Assembly (NCBI GenBank): GCA_034670405.1 | Contig: JAXDDX010000117.1 | Location: 1 to 64,000, forward strand | Direction: 5' to 3' | Origin: Hoplostethus atlanticus | Taxonomy: Eukaryota; Chordata; Actinopteri; Trachichthyiformes; Trachichthyidae | Length of the DNA: 64,000 bases | In this document: positions 1 to 10,960 of the stretch, in pieces | Numbering within the stretch: position 1 is the first letter of the stretch | How the letters are laid out: every line of letters starts with the position of its first letter | Made by a program: the position numbers and the translations under genes | Notes under the pieces: generated by a model | Database searches by the model: none | What the model was told of the DNA's origin: nothing | What the model saw: the letters and a program-made list of their open reading frames with translations, nothing else

Positions 1-1290
1 TTTTCCCTGATCCGGGACCGGGGTGCGGCCGGGGATGAGCCGGGGTTTTTTTCTTTTAATTTCCCCCCCCCCTTTCTCCGGGGGGCCCCACCCCCCCCCC
101 CCCCCCCCCCCCAAACCCCCCCCCACCCCCCGTCCTCTCCAGCCCCCCCCCCCTCGCTCCGTCCCCACTCCACCGCGAACCCCCTCAGACCGGCTGCTGC
201 TGGCTCTTGCCCCTCCCTCATCCCCCGGCCCTCGATCCCCCGATCGCCGCCGGCTCCTGCATACCCCCGCCACCTCTCACACGGCCGTCCCCCCCCATCA
301 CACATTCACACCCCCTTTAAAAAAGGCCCCAGCTGCAATCAGTCCCCAAGGGCTGCAGCTGGTACCGGATCCGTCCCCCACATACCCCCCAACCGCCAAA
401 CGAGGCTGGGGAGCCGTCCCGGCCCGAAGCCAACCCCCCCCTTTTTGAAGAGGAAGAAGGGATAAAAAGGTCCCCCCCGGAACGGCTCGGGGGCGGTGGG
501 GCCATGGATGCTGCGATGGGAGGGAGGCGTTTTTTGGCCATCCCCCGGGGCCGTCCCCCTGGCAGCGGGTGTCGCCACGACGGCACGGCGAGGGCGATTT
601 TTTCCCCCCCCGTCTCTGCCTGCGTTTCCCGGTCAGGGAACCAAATTGGCCCAAGGGGCCACAAACCGGGGGCCGTGACAGACAGAGACATAGGCAGGGG
701 AAGTTAATTGGCCAGCGGCCGGGTTTTTTTTCACCAACAATCCCCCAATACCCCGGGAACAATAAACCCGCCCGGGGGTTTACGGCCGCATCCGTCGGGC
801 CCTCGCCTCCGCTGGCGCCCAAACCCCGTCCCGGTGGGGCCCCCGCGGGGCCCCAAGGGTGGGCCCCAGGGCCCCCAGGCTTCCAGGGGATCCCGCCCCA
901 ACCCCGACGGTCAGCCCTTCAGGGGCCCCCCGACTGCGGGCCCTCCGCGGGGCCTCCGTGGGCGCCGCGGGGAGGGGACGGCCCGCTCCCCGCTCCGTCT
1001 CTCCCGCTGGTGCTGGCCCCGTCTCTCCGTTCTGCTCACCCACACAGCCGACTGGATCCTCCATCCACGTCGGCTCCCTGGTCCCGCCGCCAGCCTCTCA
1101 CACTGGCGCCCTTCTCCGTGGTTCCGGCTCACTGACATGGGGACAACACACACACGCACAACAGATATTAGTCCCCACTCAGTCCCGATGGGCTGCAGCC
1201 GGTGTCGGGGGCAGGGCGAACCCGCCTGCTGGCCCGACTCCGCCCCCCGCCTCCAGCCAACTGCCCAACCACACCCCCCAATCTGCCACA
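1..1290. other. GC-rich low-complexity sequence abutting gag, with an imperfect direct repeat
   Basis: Long C and G runs dominate and no coherent retroviral protease or polymerase frame follows the gag end. Two stretches look like copies about 0.83 kb apart: the CCTCTCACAC motif near 273 and 1097, and a GGGCTGCAG motif at 349 and 1190. The homopolymer-rich texture matches the error-dense block at 11-21 kb, so indels probably hide any reading frame. Open frames here are Pro/Arg/Gly-rich composition products. Whether this is retroviral sequence or a chimeric join cannot be decided from the sequence alone. Confidence 0.5.
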
Positions 1291-2851
1291 GACCCGTTTG
1301 GCCACATCCCCAACAGACGAGATCTTCTGTCTGTGTTTGGTTAAGCTGTGGGTTGGACTGGGAGCGTTGTGGTTGCTGTGGACCTCTGCCTCTCCCGCTA
1401 AGTGATCCTCCTCTCTGTACCGGTCGTCCCCTAGAGCGGTAATTTCCATTGGTCCCACCAGCCTGATTAATATGCACATGGATAGGTGGTAGTGCAGTCA
1501 TAGTGTTGCCTGGTGCTCTCTGTTGTGGTTCCGTCGGGACTTGTGACTGGACTGGCGTCTGGGGTGTGGGTGGAGCTTGGGGTGCCATTGTTACTGTTGG
1601 TTGTGTTGGGGCTTGATCTATGGCTACCACTGGGGCCTGAGTCTTAGTTTTATCCTTCTTTGGTTTGATTAATTCATTCAACTGTAGCTGTGTTAGCTTG
1701 TCGGCCATGCGTTTGCTTGCTTCTTCTTCCTTTTGTTTGTCTTTTCTGTGGTTTTCCACATGGTGCACAATATGCTCAGAAAATAGTGGCCATTCCATCT
1801 TCATAAGCCCCACGACATTGTCTAGGCGTGTCTGTACTCCCTTTGGCATGGCTTTCTTTACCATTACCTTAAACAGACTTTTTGTGGTGTCGTTGGCGTT
1901 CCAGGCACTTCCTGTTTCATCTCTCCACTTTCGCTGAAAGTCACGTAGGAATTTTGCTGGGCTTTCACCGTCTTTTAGCGCCTCTCCGTCCAATTTGGAG
2001 GGATCCATTTTTTCTGGATATTGTTTTCTCAGTTCAGCCCATATTGGATTGCGAAATCCGCCAAAACCCACTTCATCCACTCTGTTTCCAGCTATCAGTG
2101 CTGGCAGATGAGCTGCTGTGAAGATTTCTTCAGTTATGTGTTTTCCAGCTATGTGCATGAGCAAAGCCTTGATGTCACCCAATGCCAACCTCACTCCAGC
2201 TGTACTTTCTTCTAGTGCTGTAATCCATTTATTTGCTCCTTCATGGAGGTCTGGTAGTCTACTAGCCAGTCCCACCATATCCATAAATGACCACGGCACA
2301 TATTGGGTCTGCCCTGTTGCTTTGGTTATTATGGGGCACAGAGTGATTTGGAAACCATCATGGATCTCTTCCGGCTCTCCGCCTGGACTCAGATCTTCCT
2401 CACTTTGGGCCTGGTATTGTCTTCCACTTCTCAGCCTGCCTGATGGTTTCTGCCGCTCCTGTTGTGACTTTATTTTCCTCAACTGGCGAATCTGTTGATC
2501 TGCTATTCTCGACATTTCTTCTTCTATTTCGTCGAGTTCATCCACTAGTAGGCGCTGTCTTTTTTCAGTTGCTGGATCCTCTGATGTCATGTAGCCACTC
2601 ATCTGTACTTTCATTCTGTGGGGCTGGGTCCTTGTTTCCTGTGTTCTTTCCTCCAAAAATGGACGCTGCCCCTCCTCCAGTTCTTCCTCCAGGAGTGGGC
2701 ACTGTCCCTCCTCCAATTCTTCCTCCATTCTTGTTAGCCTCATAGCGTCTTGTGTGGCTGTAGTAGGCTTTGATGTTTTCACACTCTTTTCCCTGCATGA
2801 TGGCCAGCAGGCATCCTCCTCCACTATGTCTTCAAAACTCACCCTGTTCAA
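911..2851 (-). pseudogene. gag: Endogenous retrovirus gag, CA-NC part
   Basis: Retroviral capsid and nucleocapsid region in a frame that stays open from about 3058 down to 911. Retroviral coding is credible only to about 1290. No ATG begins it: residue numbers below count from a TTG at 2851, so it is unlikely to be a free-standing gene. In order it has two acidic LEEELEEGQ-type repeats (residues 43-62), a helical Glu/Arg-rich stretch (100-140), a C-type capsid-like domain with a major-homology-like motif around GESPAKFLRDF (296-306), a charged coiled region (365-400), a Pro/Gln linker, an Arg/Gly-rich stretch (470-495), and the start of a CCHC zinc knuckle with Cys513 and Cys516. The expected His and last Cys of the knuckle are not in register, so the frame is lost near 1290. 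It overlaps the upstream gag frame in a -1 relation. No pro or pol follows. The family is retroviral Gag; the lineage is inferred. Confidence 0.8.
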
Positions 2852-4401
2852 TGCTTTCGCAGGGCCGTTTCTTCTATCAGACCTGGCTGCAAGTGTGAAA
2901 TCGGCAGGGGTGCTTGTGTAGTGGTGACATTCTGCTGACTGGCTCCTTCTAATGCGGCCTTGACGTGGAGGGAGCGGTGTTTCTTCACCCTCCTTTCGAT
3001 AGTAGTCATTTCTGTCCTTGCTGGCTGACTGCCAGCTCTGTTGTGCTGCATGTCTCTTTCATCTTCGCTCGTTTGGTTACTCCTTTCTGCTGTAGTTCTT
3101 AGTGGCTCACCGCTGCTTTCCGCTCTCTTCAGGGGAGGGTTGCCATTTGATGGCGTGCTGCGTGGGCGGTCATATATCCCCTCCTCTTCAGGGAAAATGC
3201 TCTCCCGACTCACATTGCTTCCCCTGTCGCTTGCTGGTGCGGTCAGTGTGATACTGAAATCCCCTTGCAGCTTGCCTTGTATTTTGCATTCTTCTTCCTC
3301 CTCCTCACACACTCTTGATACTGGAAACTGTCCTACTTTGATTAATTGTTTGCTGGGGGCATATGGTGGTGGTGGTGCTGGTGGTTTGACAGATGGTGGT
3401 TTGACAGGCCATGGTGGGGCGGTGGGCTGCTGTTCTTGCTCTTTTATTTTTTCTTTCCACTCTTCCCTGGCTTCTGCCCTCTTTTGCCCTTCCTGTCTAA
3501 ACCATCCTAATACTTCCCTTTCCCTAGCTCTTCTGCCTTCCCTCTGATCGCTCTTATCTTTGGCCTTGTGGCGTTTTATATTTTCCTCCACTTCATCGCA
3601 GCATGTACTACTGAAGGTGCCCTTTATTGGCCACTGGAGTCTTCCTGATGTCCGCTCATGCCACTCGGTCATGAACTGCTGGATCTGTTTTTTACGATCC
3701 AGATTTTGTTTGATTATCACCTCCATTGGTGTCGACACACCGCCTCCCTTTGTTACTTTTGCCCCCATGTATCCCTGTCGCGCGCTGCTTGCCAGTGATC
3801 TAGGAATTTCTGGCTCTTCGTCTAACTCTTTTGTTCTTATTAATACAAGTATTTTACCAGCAGTAATGCCAGGCTTATATTTTCTTCCTTTAATATGACC
3901 AAATTCTAGTTTCTCTGTCCCGTCTCCTTGTGGAGTTTTAGTAATATATTCAAATTTACCAGTTTCCCACTTAACTCTTCTGGGGACTACGGAAATACAC
4001 AGCCGTGGATTCACCGCTACTCGGCTTCGTCCTTGTAACCCGTACCCTTCTGGTACTCCAAATGCTGGATTTAAAGGGAGCGTTGCTACCGCACCAGGAT
4101 CTCCGCACAACGGCTCCAACAATCTAGCCAAATTTGTTACAGTCCAATACCCATGTATTGCCCTTCTCCACGGTACGTCAGGAAATTCTTCCTGTATTTG
4201 CTCTAGGTTTACAAATTTTGTTATCTGCCAAAGTTTCAGATTGATTAATTGTCCGTCTTGCCACTGTTCCACACCTTCCTCATCAATATAGGTTTGCTCC
4301 AACCAAAAATGTGTCCTTATTCCTTTTGTGTCAGCAGTTCCTATATTATCAAAATGTTCTAACGAAAATATTTCATCTTCGCTACTATCTCCCTCATCCA
4401 T
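2848..4401 (-). pseudogene. gag: Endogenous retrovirus gag, N-terminal (MA-like) part with late domains
   Basis: A 517-residue frame beginning MDEGDSSEDE at an ATG at 4401, just 3' of the proviral leader. It lacks Gly at position 2, so a myristoylated matrix is not expected. Residues 1-200 are globular. A Lys/Arg/Glu-rich, probably coiled segment spans about 270-325. Residues 326-329 are PTAP and 344-347 are PPPY, the two classical Gag late-domain motifs that recruit Tsg101 and Nedd4-type ligases in known retroviruses. An acidic patch and a Ser-rich tail follow. The frame stops at 2848, while the capsid frame in the -1 phase is already open from 3058, so gag is split with about 210 nt of shared open sequence. 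The break could be an indel (decay or assembly error) or a separate ORF ahead of gag. I favour a broken single gag because the late domains sit here and the capsid only in the next frame. Confidence 0.75.
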
Positions 4402-5844
4402 TAATATTTACCAACTTATATATATATACATACATTATATTATGATACTATTCTATTCAATCTCTCCTCTACTCCTCTTGGCACATGTTCAACAGCCTGT
4501 ACAGTACTCCTGGGTGTATGCAGAGAGAGTTACGACTTTTATCTCACTTCAAGCCGCAACCTATTTGATCCCTCCTCTACTCCCTCTCAACATGCCCCCA
4601 CCAGTCCGCACAGCACTTCTGCTCACAGGCAAGAAGCAAAGACTGTTATCTCATTCCGAAAGCCGTAACTCATTCAATCTCATATAATTACTTCTTTAGG
4701 TTACAATAAGTACACTTGTTATTTACACATCTATTCTAATTGTTTATATAATAAAAAAAGCAATATTTACATGCACTATAGTTTTTTCTCTTGGCCAAGT
4801 GTTGCAATTACATTTAGCAACAGTTGCAATTACATTTAGCAACTTGCGCGCCTCGCAGTCCCTAAAAGGCCCCTAGCAACTGTTTGCATACAAAACTCCT
4901 TCCTGTCGCAGTCCCTAAACGGTCTCCTAGCGACTTTTGTACACAAACCGACCCCCTGTCGCAGTCCCCGTCGGTCCTAGCGATGGTGTACACTCAAATC
5001 AACCCCTGCCCATTCAGACCTTCCCTTTTCGGGAGAGCCCCAGCACTCAGCTGAAACACTACTGAAATGAAAAGCGGTATCCGCAGTGTTGTGCTAGCAA
5101 TTGCGCACAAACCAACTCTCATCCGTTCAGTCCCCCCCTTCCCGGGAGTCCCCCAGCACCCAGCTGAAACACTACTGAGACGGAGGGCGGTATCCACAAA
5201 AGTTGGGCAAACCCTAATACAATCTACACACAAACTGTCTGGTTCTAAAGCTTACAACAATTTCACAGATTTGAACAACCTTACAAACGTCACACCGATA
5301 CACAACAATCTTTATACACCGTCCATCTTCACTTTTAGCAGCAGTCAATACTATCCTCATTCTGTGTGTAATTATTTCTGAATTATGGCCTGGCCTGAGT
5401 GTGTGCAGCCATCCAAATCATACCCCCGCTGAACACTAGGCAGACAATTATCCAGCTTGCTATACACACATTCAATAGCCATTCATCCACTCTTTCTCCA
5501 TCATTCATTCTTTCCGCACCATGGTGTTTTCATGCATACAGTTGCATCAAACTCTGTACCGCCAGCGACTTAGTTTTTTAGTTTATATTATTTTACTGAA
5601 CCTGCTGGGTTTTACACTTATTGATACACAAATTTTGCTTATTTTCTTTAAATCATTCTTTAACTAAGTTCTTTAGAGGAGAGACATTCTGATTTTTCCT
5701 CACCTGGGCGGAGTCCTGCACTCAGACACAATCAGAATTTGCAGAATTTAGAAAAGCTTTCTGCTTACCTTTAGTTTTGTGGCCACTGATGTGTGTTTGA
5801 GATGCAGGCTGTCCCCCCAGGCTGGAGTTCTCAGAGTCTTGTCT
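4402..5844 (-). other. Proviral untranslated leader between primer site and gag, with tandem repeats
   Basis: About 1.44 kb separates the primer-binding site from the gag ATG, long for a retroviral leader. It has no sizeable sense ORF. It holds three repeat families: a 23-bp tandem at 4804-4844 (GCAATTACATTTAGCAAC core), three copies of a CGCAGTCC...CTAGCGAC motif at about 4854, 4907 and 4960, and two copies of an approximately 113-bp unit around 5010-5100 and 5123-5205. A splice donor or packaging element may lie here but cannot be pinpointed. Confidence 0.6.
4804..5210. repeat. Three nested direct-repeat families in the proviral leader
   Basis: Seen directly: an exact GCAATTACATTTAGCAAC core twice; GTCGCAGTCC...CCTAGCGA three times at roughly 53-bp spacing; and CAGCTGAAACACTACTGA at about 5048 and 5161, each followed by a GCGGTATCC motif. 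Confidence 0.75.
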
Positions 5845-5862
5845 CTCCTGGCTGGCTCGCCA
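5845..5862 (-). promoter_or_regulatory. Retroviral primer-binding site for tRNA-Arg(ACG)
   Basis: The plus strand reads CTCCTGGCTGGCTCGCCA, identical over 18 nt to the 3' end of vertebrate tRNA-Arg(ACG) including CCA, recalled from the known tRNA. On the proviral (minus) strand it begins TGGCGAGCC, five bases downstream of the LTR end (…CGACA, then TTAAT). A tRNA-Arg primer is reported for snakehead retrovirus, which suggests a related fish retrovirus lineage. Confidence 0.88.
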
Positions 5863-6026
5863 ATTAATGTCGGAGGAAGAAGTCCAGGTTTCAGGCCAGT
5901 GATGAAGACCGGACCCGCACGCCAACACTTAATCTTCTTCACGATTCTGTAGATTCTATAGTTACTGGAGTCTCAAACAGGTTCAAAGAAGTCACTGGAG
6001 ATGATCAGAGTTCGATGCAATAGAGC

Positions 6027-6032
6027 TTTATT
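6027..6032 (-). promoter_or_regulatory. LTR polyadenylation signal AATAAA
   Basis: TTTATT on the plus strand, about 70 nt downstream (proviral sense) of a TATA-like box at 6100-6107. This spacing suits a TATA-cap-poly(A) order in R. Confidence 0.5.
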
Positions 6033-6099
6033 CTTCAACAGAAACAAAACCCGAGTTGGTCCCGGAACCAGACTGAAGTACAACTGTCTGTGCATGATC

Positions 6100-6107
6100 T
6101 TATAAAT
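6100..6107 (-). promoter_or_regulatory. LTR TATA-like box
   Basis: Plus-strand TTATAAAT, complement ATTTATAA. It lies just outside the region shared with the second LTR copy, so that copy lacks it. Called from position relative to the AATAAA and primer site. Confidence 0.4.
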
Positions 6108-7961
6108 CTGTAGTGTGTTGAGCTTCGTTATGAACGATGAGACTATTTGGTCAATTCTGAAAATTGACAATTATTGAAATTATTCTTAGTAATTAATATC
6201 TTATTAATTAACACTTGCGGGGCACCACCAGTTTACACTGGACTTTATAGTGATATCAGTCTAATAATCAGAAGAAGTGAGCTCTAGATTTCAGTAATTT
6301 TCTACCTTCATGTCCAGGATATATCAATGACCCACAAAAGCCAGTTCTTTATAAATGCAAAGATTTTATTAACTATGTAAATAAAACACCAATAAAATGA
6401 ATACATGTATACTAAACTAAAACAGATAATGGCAATAAAACTGGCAAACAAGATAACAAGATAAACAGTGGCAGAGGATATATCAAATAAGGTAGAAAGT
6501 TAAACAGTGGCAGAGGATATATCAAATAAGAGTGGCAAATGATATTGGGATCAAAGATGGCAAGGAAGTTTGCACCGACAAAACGACCTGAGCTGTAATG
6601 CGTCTAATTGCGGCAATGTGGCAACAGCGAAAGATGGCTTGGAGGACAGCTGACAGTTTCCGGGAGACTTGGGACAGAAGGACAGAGAATAGTGGAGAGA
6701 GAGAGAGAGAGTATTCTAACCTCACTTTCACAGTTCAACACTGCCTTTGCATCACCCGTGCATCAACAAGAAAGTTGGTTACCGTCTGGTTTGCAGGGTG
6801 TCAGCGGCGTCCTCGTCTCCGTGGTAACCGTCGCGCAGTCGCAGTGGACAGGTAAACACACGCACGTGTTGGTCTGGACCAGTCGACGTCAGGAGGGCCG
6901 TTGTGGAGTGCGGTCCGGGGGCCGTTGTTCGTCGGAGTCGTCGTGCCAACAGTTCACCTCAGTGGATATAGAGGGATAGGGCGATGTGTTGACTCACGTC
7001 GTTCAGGAAGCAGAGTAGAGTAGCGGCTGGCTTCTGACGTGGTTTCGTAGTCTTCTGGATCAGGTGGAGTGAACTCAATCGGCCGTCTCGGCAAGATTCA
7101 CTCTGGAGCTGGTCTGGTACTTGAGCTGAGAGAAGAGCTTTGAGCCAGGATCAAACTTAGTTACAGGACGGGCTGCGGAACGGGCTGCAGGACGGTTGAG
7201 TTGAGTTTCTTGATGTTTCTTGATGTTCCTTGATGTCTTTCCGCCTGAGTTTTTACCCGTCCGCCCGCTGCAGGAGTTGTCCTCCTTTGTTCGTTCGAGT
7301 TCGTGAGATTTCGTGTGTGTTCTGACGTGTTCTGAGGTGTTCAGGGCTTTATGGTATGTCAGGAGTGGTAGGTGTTTCCCTCATTTGCATGCATCAGATT
7401 TACAACTTGATGACCGGTGATCACCATCCCCTAAACTGCATTTCCACCTAACAACAAATGGGTTTGAATGACACCAAACATCACTGTCTTACCACAAAAT
7501 ACTGGCGAGTAAACCAAAAGTCCTGATAACACATTCTGTGTGCCTTGAATAACCAAGATACTACATTGGGGAGTAGGGCACATCATCTGCCACAGGATGT
7601 GAAGTTTAAATCTAATAAAACATATAAAGAAAGCACATTTTTGCAACACATTCCAGAGTTTCTTTGTTCTCTTATTCTGTGTCTCCCTTGGAAGGTAGAT
7701 TAGGTACATTTCCCCGGCCCTTATCATCGGTCCCATCTCCTAATGGCACCAGAGCGGGCTAGTCGAACCTGCAAAGTGTTACTTTTGGCGGCTTTATGGG
7801 GGAAATCCAGCTTTTGCTGCAAAGGGGGTTCCTTGGGTTCCTGGGAGCACAGCAGGGGTCTTGACCTCATAGGAAGACCCTGGGAGAGGAATGTGTTAGT
7901 CTTTGGGTGTTGCTGTGGTCCGAAGAGGGGGGGGAGGCTGATGTCTCCTGCATACACTACA

Positions 7962-8452
7962 AATCCTAAAAACTGGGTGGAGACTGGGTGGAGAATACTG
8001 ATTCTACGCCCATTTTTCATCAATTTCAGCTTTGTCAGCAAGAAAATATTCTTTGTCAGCAAGAAAATAATGGTGTCCAATCGCAGCCGAAAAACCCATG
8101 GCGTTGGAGATATTCTTATTCACCATTATACATGGCCACCTGGGCCTCCCCTGTCTGCGCATGCTCCACCTGGTTTTTTTAAGGCCTCTACAGCCTGACC
8201 TTGGACACCCTTATTGCAAAAAGGGCCTCAGACTGTATTTTTTTTAAACTTTATGATTACTGTAGGGAAACTGTTAGACTATGTTTTTTGAAGCTTTATT
8301 GAAACTTTATGATTACTTTATGATCTTTTAGGTTACATGCTTAATCAAACGTATTTTATATTTATGTAGACTTATCATAACACACACACTCTGGATTATA
8401 TTGCTTATTACAAAGCATATCATCGCTTAGTACAAAGTATATTATTCACAAC
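7962..8452. other. Short non-repetitive flank between LTR and satellite
   Basis: AT-rich, with a short duplicated TTTGTCAGCAAGAAAATA motif near 8035-8070 and a duplicated GAAACT...TTATGATTACT phrase. No gene or known element recognised. Confidence 0.4.
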
Positions 8453-10960
8453 ACCTCCAGACCTCCAGGGGCCTCAACACTCACCAGCCTCCCCACAGGC
8501 AAGCACCACTGCCCTGGGTGTGCGCATTGCATGTTTTCCCCATGGCCACCAGGCCCCCAGACCTCCAGGGGTCACACAGTGACCTCTGGCTACTTTATTG
8601 CCTTATTTTTGCCTTTTTTTATGTTTTTGCCACACACTGAGCTGTCTGCCCTCAGCTAAGCAGCCCTGCCCTTGGTGTGTGTGCGTTGCATGGTCCCAGC
8701 CATGACCACCAGGGCCCCAGACCTCCAGGGGCCTCAACACTCACCAGCCTCCCCACACTTCAGCAGCTCTGCCCTGGGTCTGTACACTGCATGGTTTCCC
8801 TATGGCCGGGAGGCCTCCAGACCTCCAGGGGCCTCAACACTCACCCGCCTCCCCACAGCCAAGCACCACTGCCCTGGGTGGTCGCATTGCATGTTTTCCC
8901 CATGGCCACCAGGCCCCCAGACCTCCAGGGGTCACACACTGACCTCTGGCTACTTTATTGCCTTATTTTCGCCTTTTTTTATGTTTTTGCCACACACTGG
9001 CCTGTCTGCCCTCAGCTAAGCAGCCCTGCCCTGGGTGTGTGCGCGTTGCATGGTCCCAGCCATGACCACCAGGGCCCCAGACCTCCAGGGGCCTCAACAC
9101 TCACCAGCCTCCCCACAGCCAAGCACCACTGCCCTGGGTCTGTACACTGCATGGTTTCCCCATGGCCGGGAGGCCTCCAGACCTCCAGGGGTCTCAACAC
9201 TCACCAGCCTCCCCACAGCCAAGCACCACTGCCCTGGGTGTGCGCATTGCATGTTTTCCCCATGTCCACCAGGCCCCCAGACCTCCAGGGGTCACACACT
9301 GACCTCTGGCTACTTTATTGCCTTATTTTCGCCTTTTTTTTTATGTTTTTGACACACACTGGCCTGTCTGCCCTCAGCTAAGCAGCCCTGCCCTGGGTGT
9401 ATGTGCGTTGCATGGTCCCAGCCATGACCACCAGGGCCCCAGACCTCCAGGGGCCTCAACACTCACCAGCCTCCCCACACTTCAGCAGCTCTGCCCTGGG
9501 TCTGTACACTGCATGGTTTCCCCATGGCCACCAGGCCCCTAGACCTCCAGGGGTCACACACTGACCTCTGGCTACTTTATTGCCTTATTTTCGCCTTTTT
9601 CTATGTTTTTTGCCACACACTGAGCTGTCTGCCCTCAGCTAAGCAGCCCTGCCCTAGGTGTGTGTGTGCGTTGCATGGTCCCAGCCATGACCACCAGGAC
9701 CCCAGACCTCCAGGGGCCTCAACACTCACCAGCCTCCCCACACTTCAGCAGCTCTGCCCTGGGTCTGTACACTGCATGGTTTCCCCATGGCCAGGAGGCC
9801 TACAGACCTCCAGGGGCCTCAACACTCACCAGCCTCCCCACAGCCAAGCACCACTGCCCTGGGTGTGCGCATTGCATGTTTTCCCCATGGCCACCAGGCC
9901 CCCAGACCTCCAGGGGTCACACCTGACCTCTGGCTACTTTATTGCCTTATTTTCACCTTTTTTTATGTTTTTGCCACACACTGAGCTGTCTGCCCTCAGC
10001 TAAGCAGCCCTGCCCTGGGTGTGTGTGCATTGCATGGTCCCAGCCATGACGACCAGGGCCCCAGACCTCCAGGGGCCTGAACACTCACCAGCCTCCCCAC
10101 ACTTCAGCAGCTCTGCCCTGGGTCTGTACACTGCATGGTTTCGCCATGGCCGGGAGGCCTCCAGACCTCCAGGGGCCTCAACACTCACCAGCCTCCCCAC
10201 AGGCAAGCACCACTGCCCTGGGTGTGCGCATTGCATGTTTTCCCCCATGGCCACCAGGCCCCCAGACCTCCAGGGGTCACACACTGACCTCTGGCTACTT
10301 TAATGCCTTATTTTCGCCTTTTTTTATGTTTTTGCCACACACTGGCCTGTCTGCCCTCTGCTAAGCAGCCCTGCCCTGGGTGTGTGTGCGTTGCATGGTC
10401 CCAGCCATGACCACCAGGGCCCCAGACCTCCAGGGGCCTCAACACTCACCAGCCTCCCCACAGCCAAGCACCACTGCCCTGGGTCTGTACACTGCATGTT
10501 TTCCCCATGGCCGGGAGGCCTCCAGACATCCAGGGGTCACACACTGACCTCTGGCTACTTTATTGCCTTATTTTCGCCTTTTTTTATGTTTTTGCCACAC
10601 ACTGGCCTGTCTGCCCTCTGCTAAGCAGCCCTGCCCTGGGTGTGTGTGCGTTGCATGGTCCCAGCCATGACCACCAGGGCCCCAGACCTCCAGGGGCCTC
10701 AACACTCACCAGCCTCCCCACAGCCAAGCACCACTGCCCTGGGTCTGTACACTGCATGGTTTCCCCATGGCCGGGAGGCCTCCAGACCTCCAGGCGTCTC
10801 AACACTCACCAGCCTCCCCACAGCCAAGCACCACTGCCCTGGGTGTGCGCATTGCATGTTTTCCCCCTGTCCCAGGCCCAGACCCCCAGGGTACCATTTC
10901 CTTGGTCTTTATTCCTTTTTTTCGCCTTTTTCTATGTTTTTTCCACACACTGAGCTGTCT
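8453..10960. repeat. Satellite array, unit about 360 bp with internal ~100-bp subrepeats (clean block)
   Basis: The phrase AGACCTCCAGGGGCCTCAAC recurs about every 100 bp, and a longer phrase (GCCACACACTG…CTGTCTGCCCTC) recurs at about 8630, 8988, 9348, 9613, 9972, 10334 and 10593, giving steps near 360 bp and two near 260 bp. The higher-order unit is thus three related subunits, the third carrying a TTTATTGCCTTATTTTCGCC AT-rich segment, and some units lack one subunit. Frames open on both strands here are repeat artefacts without start context or domains. Confidence 0.9.

Larger units (their letters stand above)
5868..7961 (-). mobile_element. 5' LTR of the endogenous retrovirus
   Basis: The element starts TGTCGG and ends CACTACA on the plus strand, giving the TG...CA ends expected of an LTR. 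The right boundary is where homology to the partial copy at 26928-28805 stops. The left boundary is five bases from the primer site. A TATA-like ATTTATAA (6100-6107, complement) and an AATAAA signal (6027-6032, complement) place R/U5 in the first 240 bp and leave a U3 of about 1.85 kb. U3 contains a 37-bp tandem duplication near 6463-6530 and a (GA)n run near 6693. A length of 2.1 kb is unusually long for a retroviral LTR, so a nested repeat inside U3 is possible. Confidence 0.6.

Noticed and set aside
23..1442. Proline/arginine-rich frames at the left end
   Set aside because: Produced by C/G runs; no homology and unstable to single indels.
1665..3898. Plus-strand frames opposite gag
   Set aside because: Antisense shadows of the minus-strand gag frames.
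6218..6240. TGGTGCCCCG (complement) resembling a tRNA-Met primer site inside the LTR
   Set aside because: Only 10 bases match, no LTR-like CA end adjoins it, and it lies inside a longer region bounded by TG...CA.
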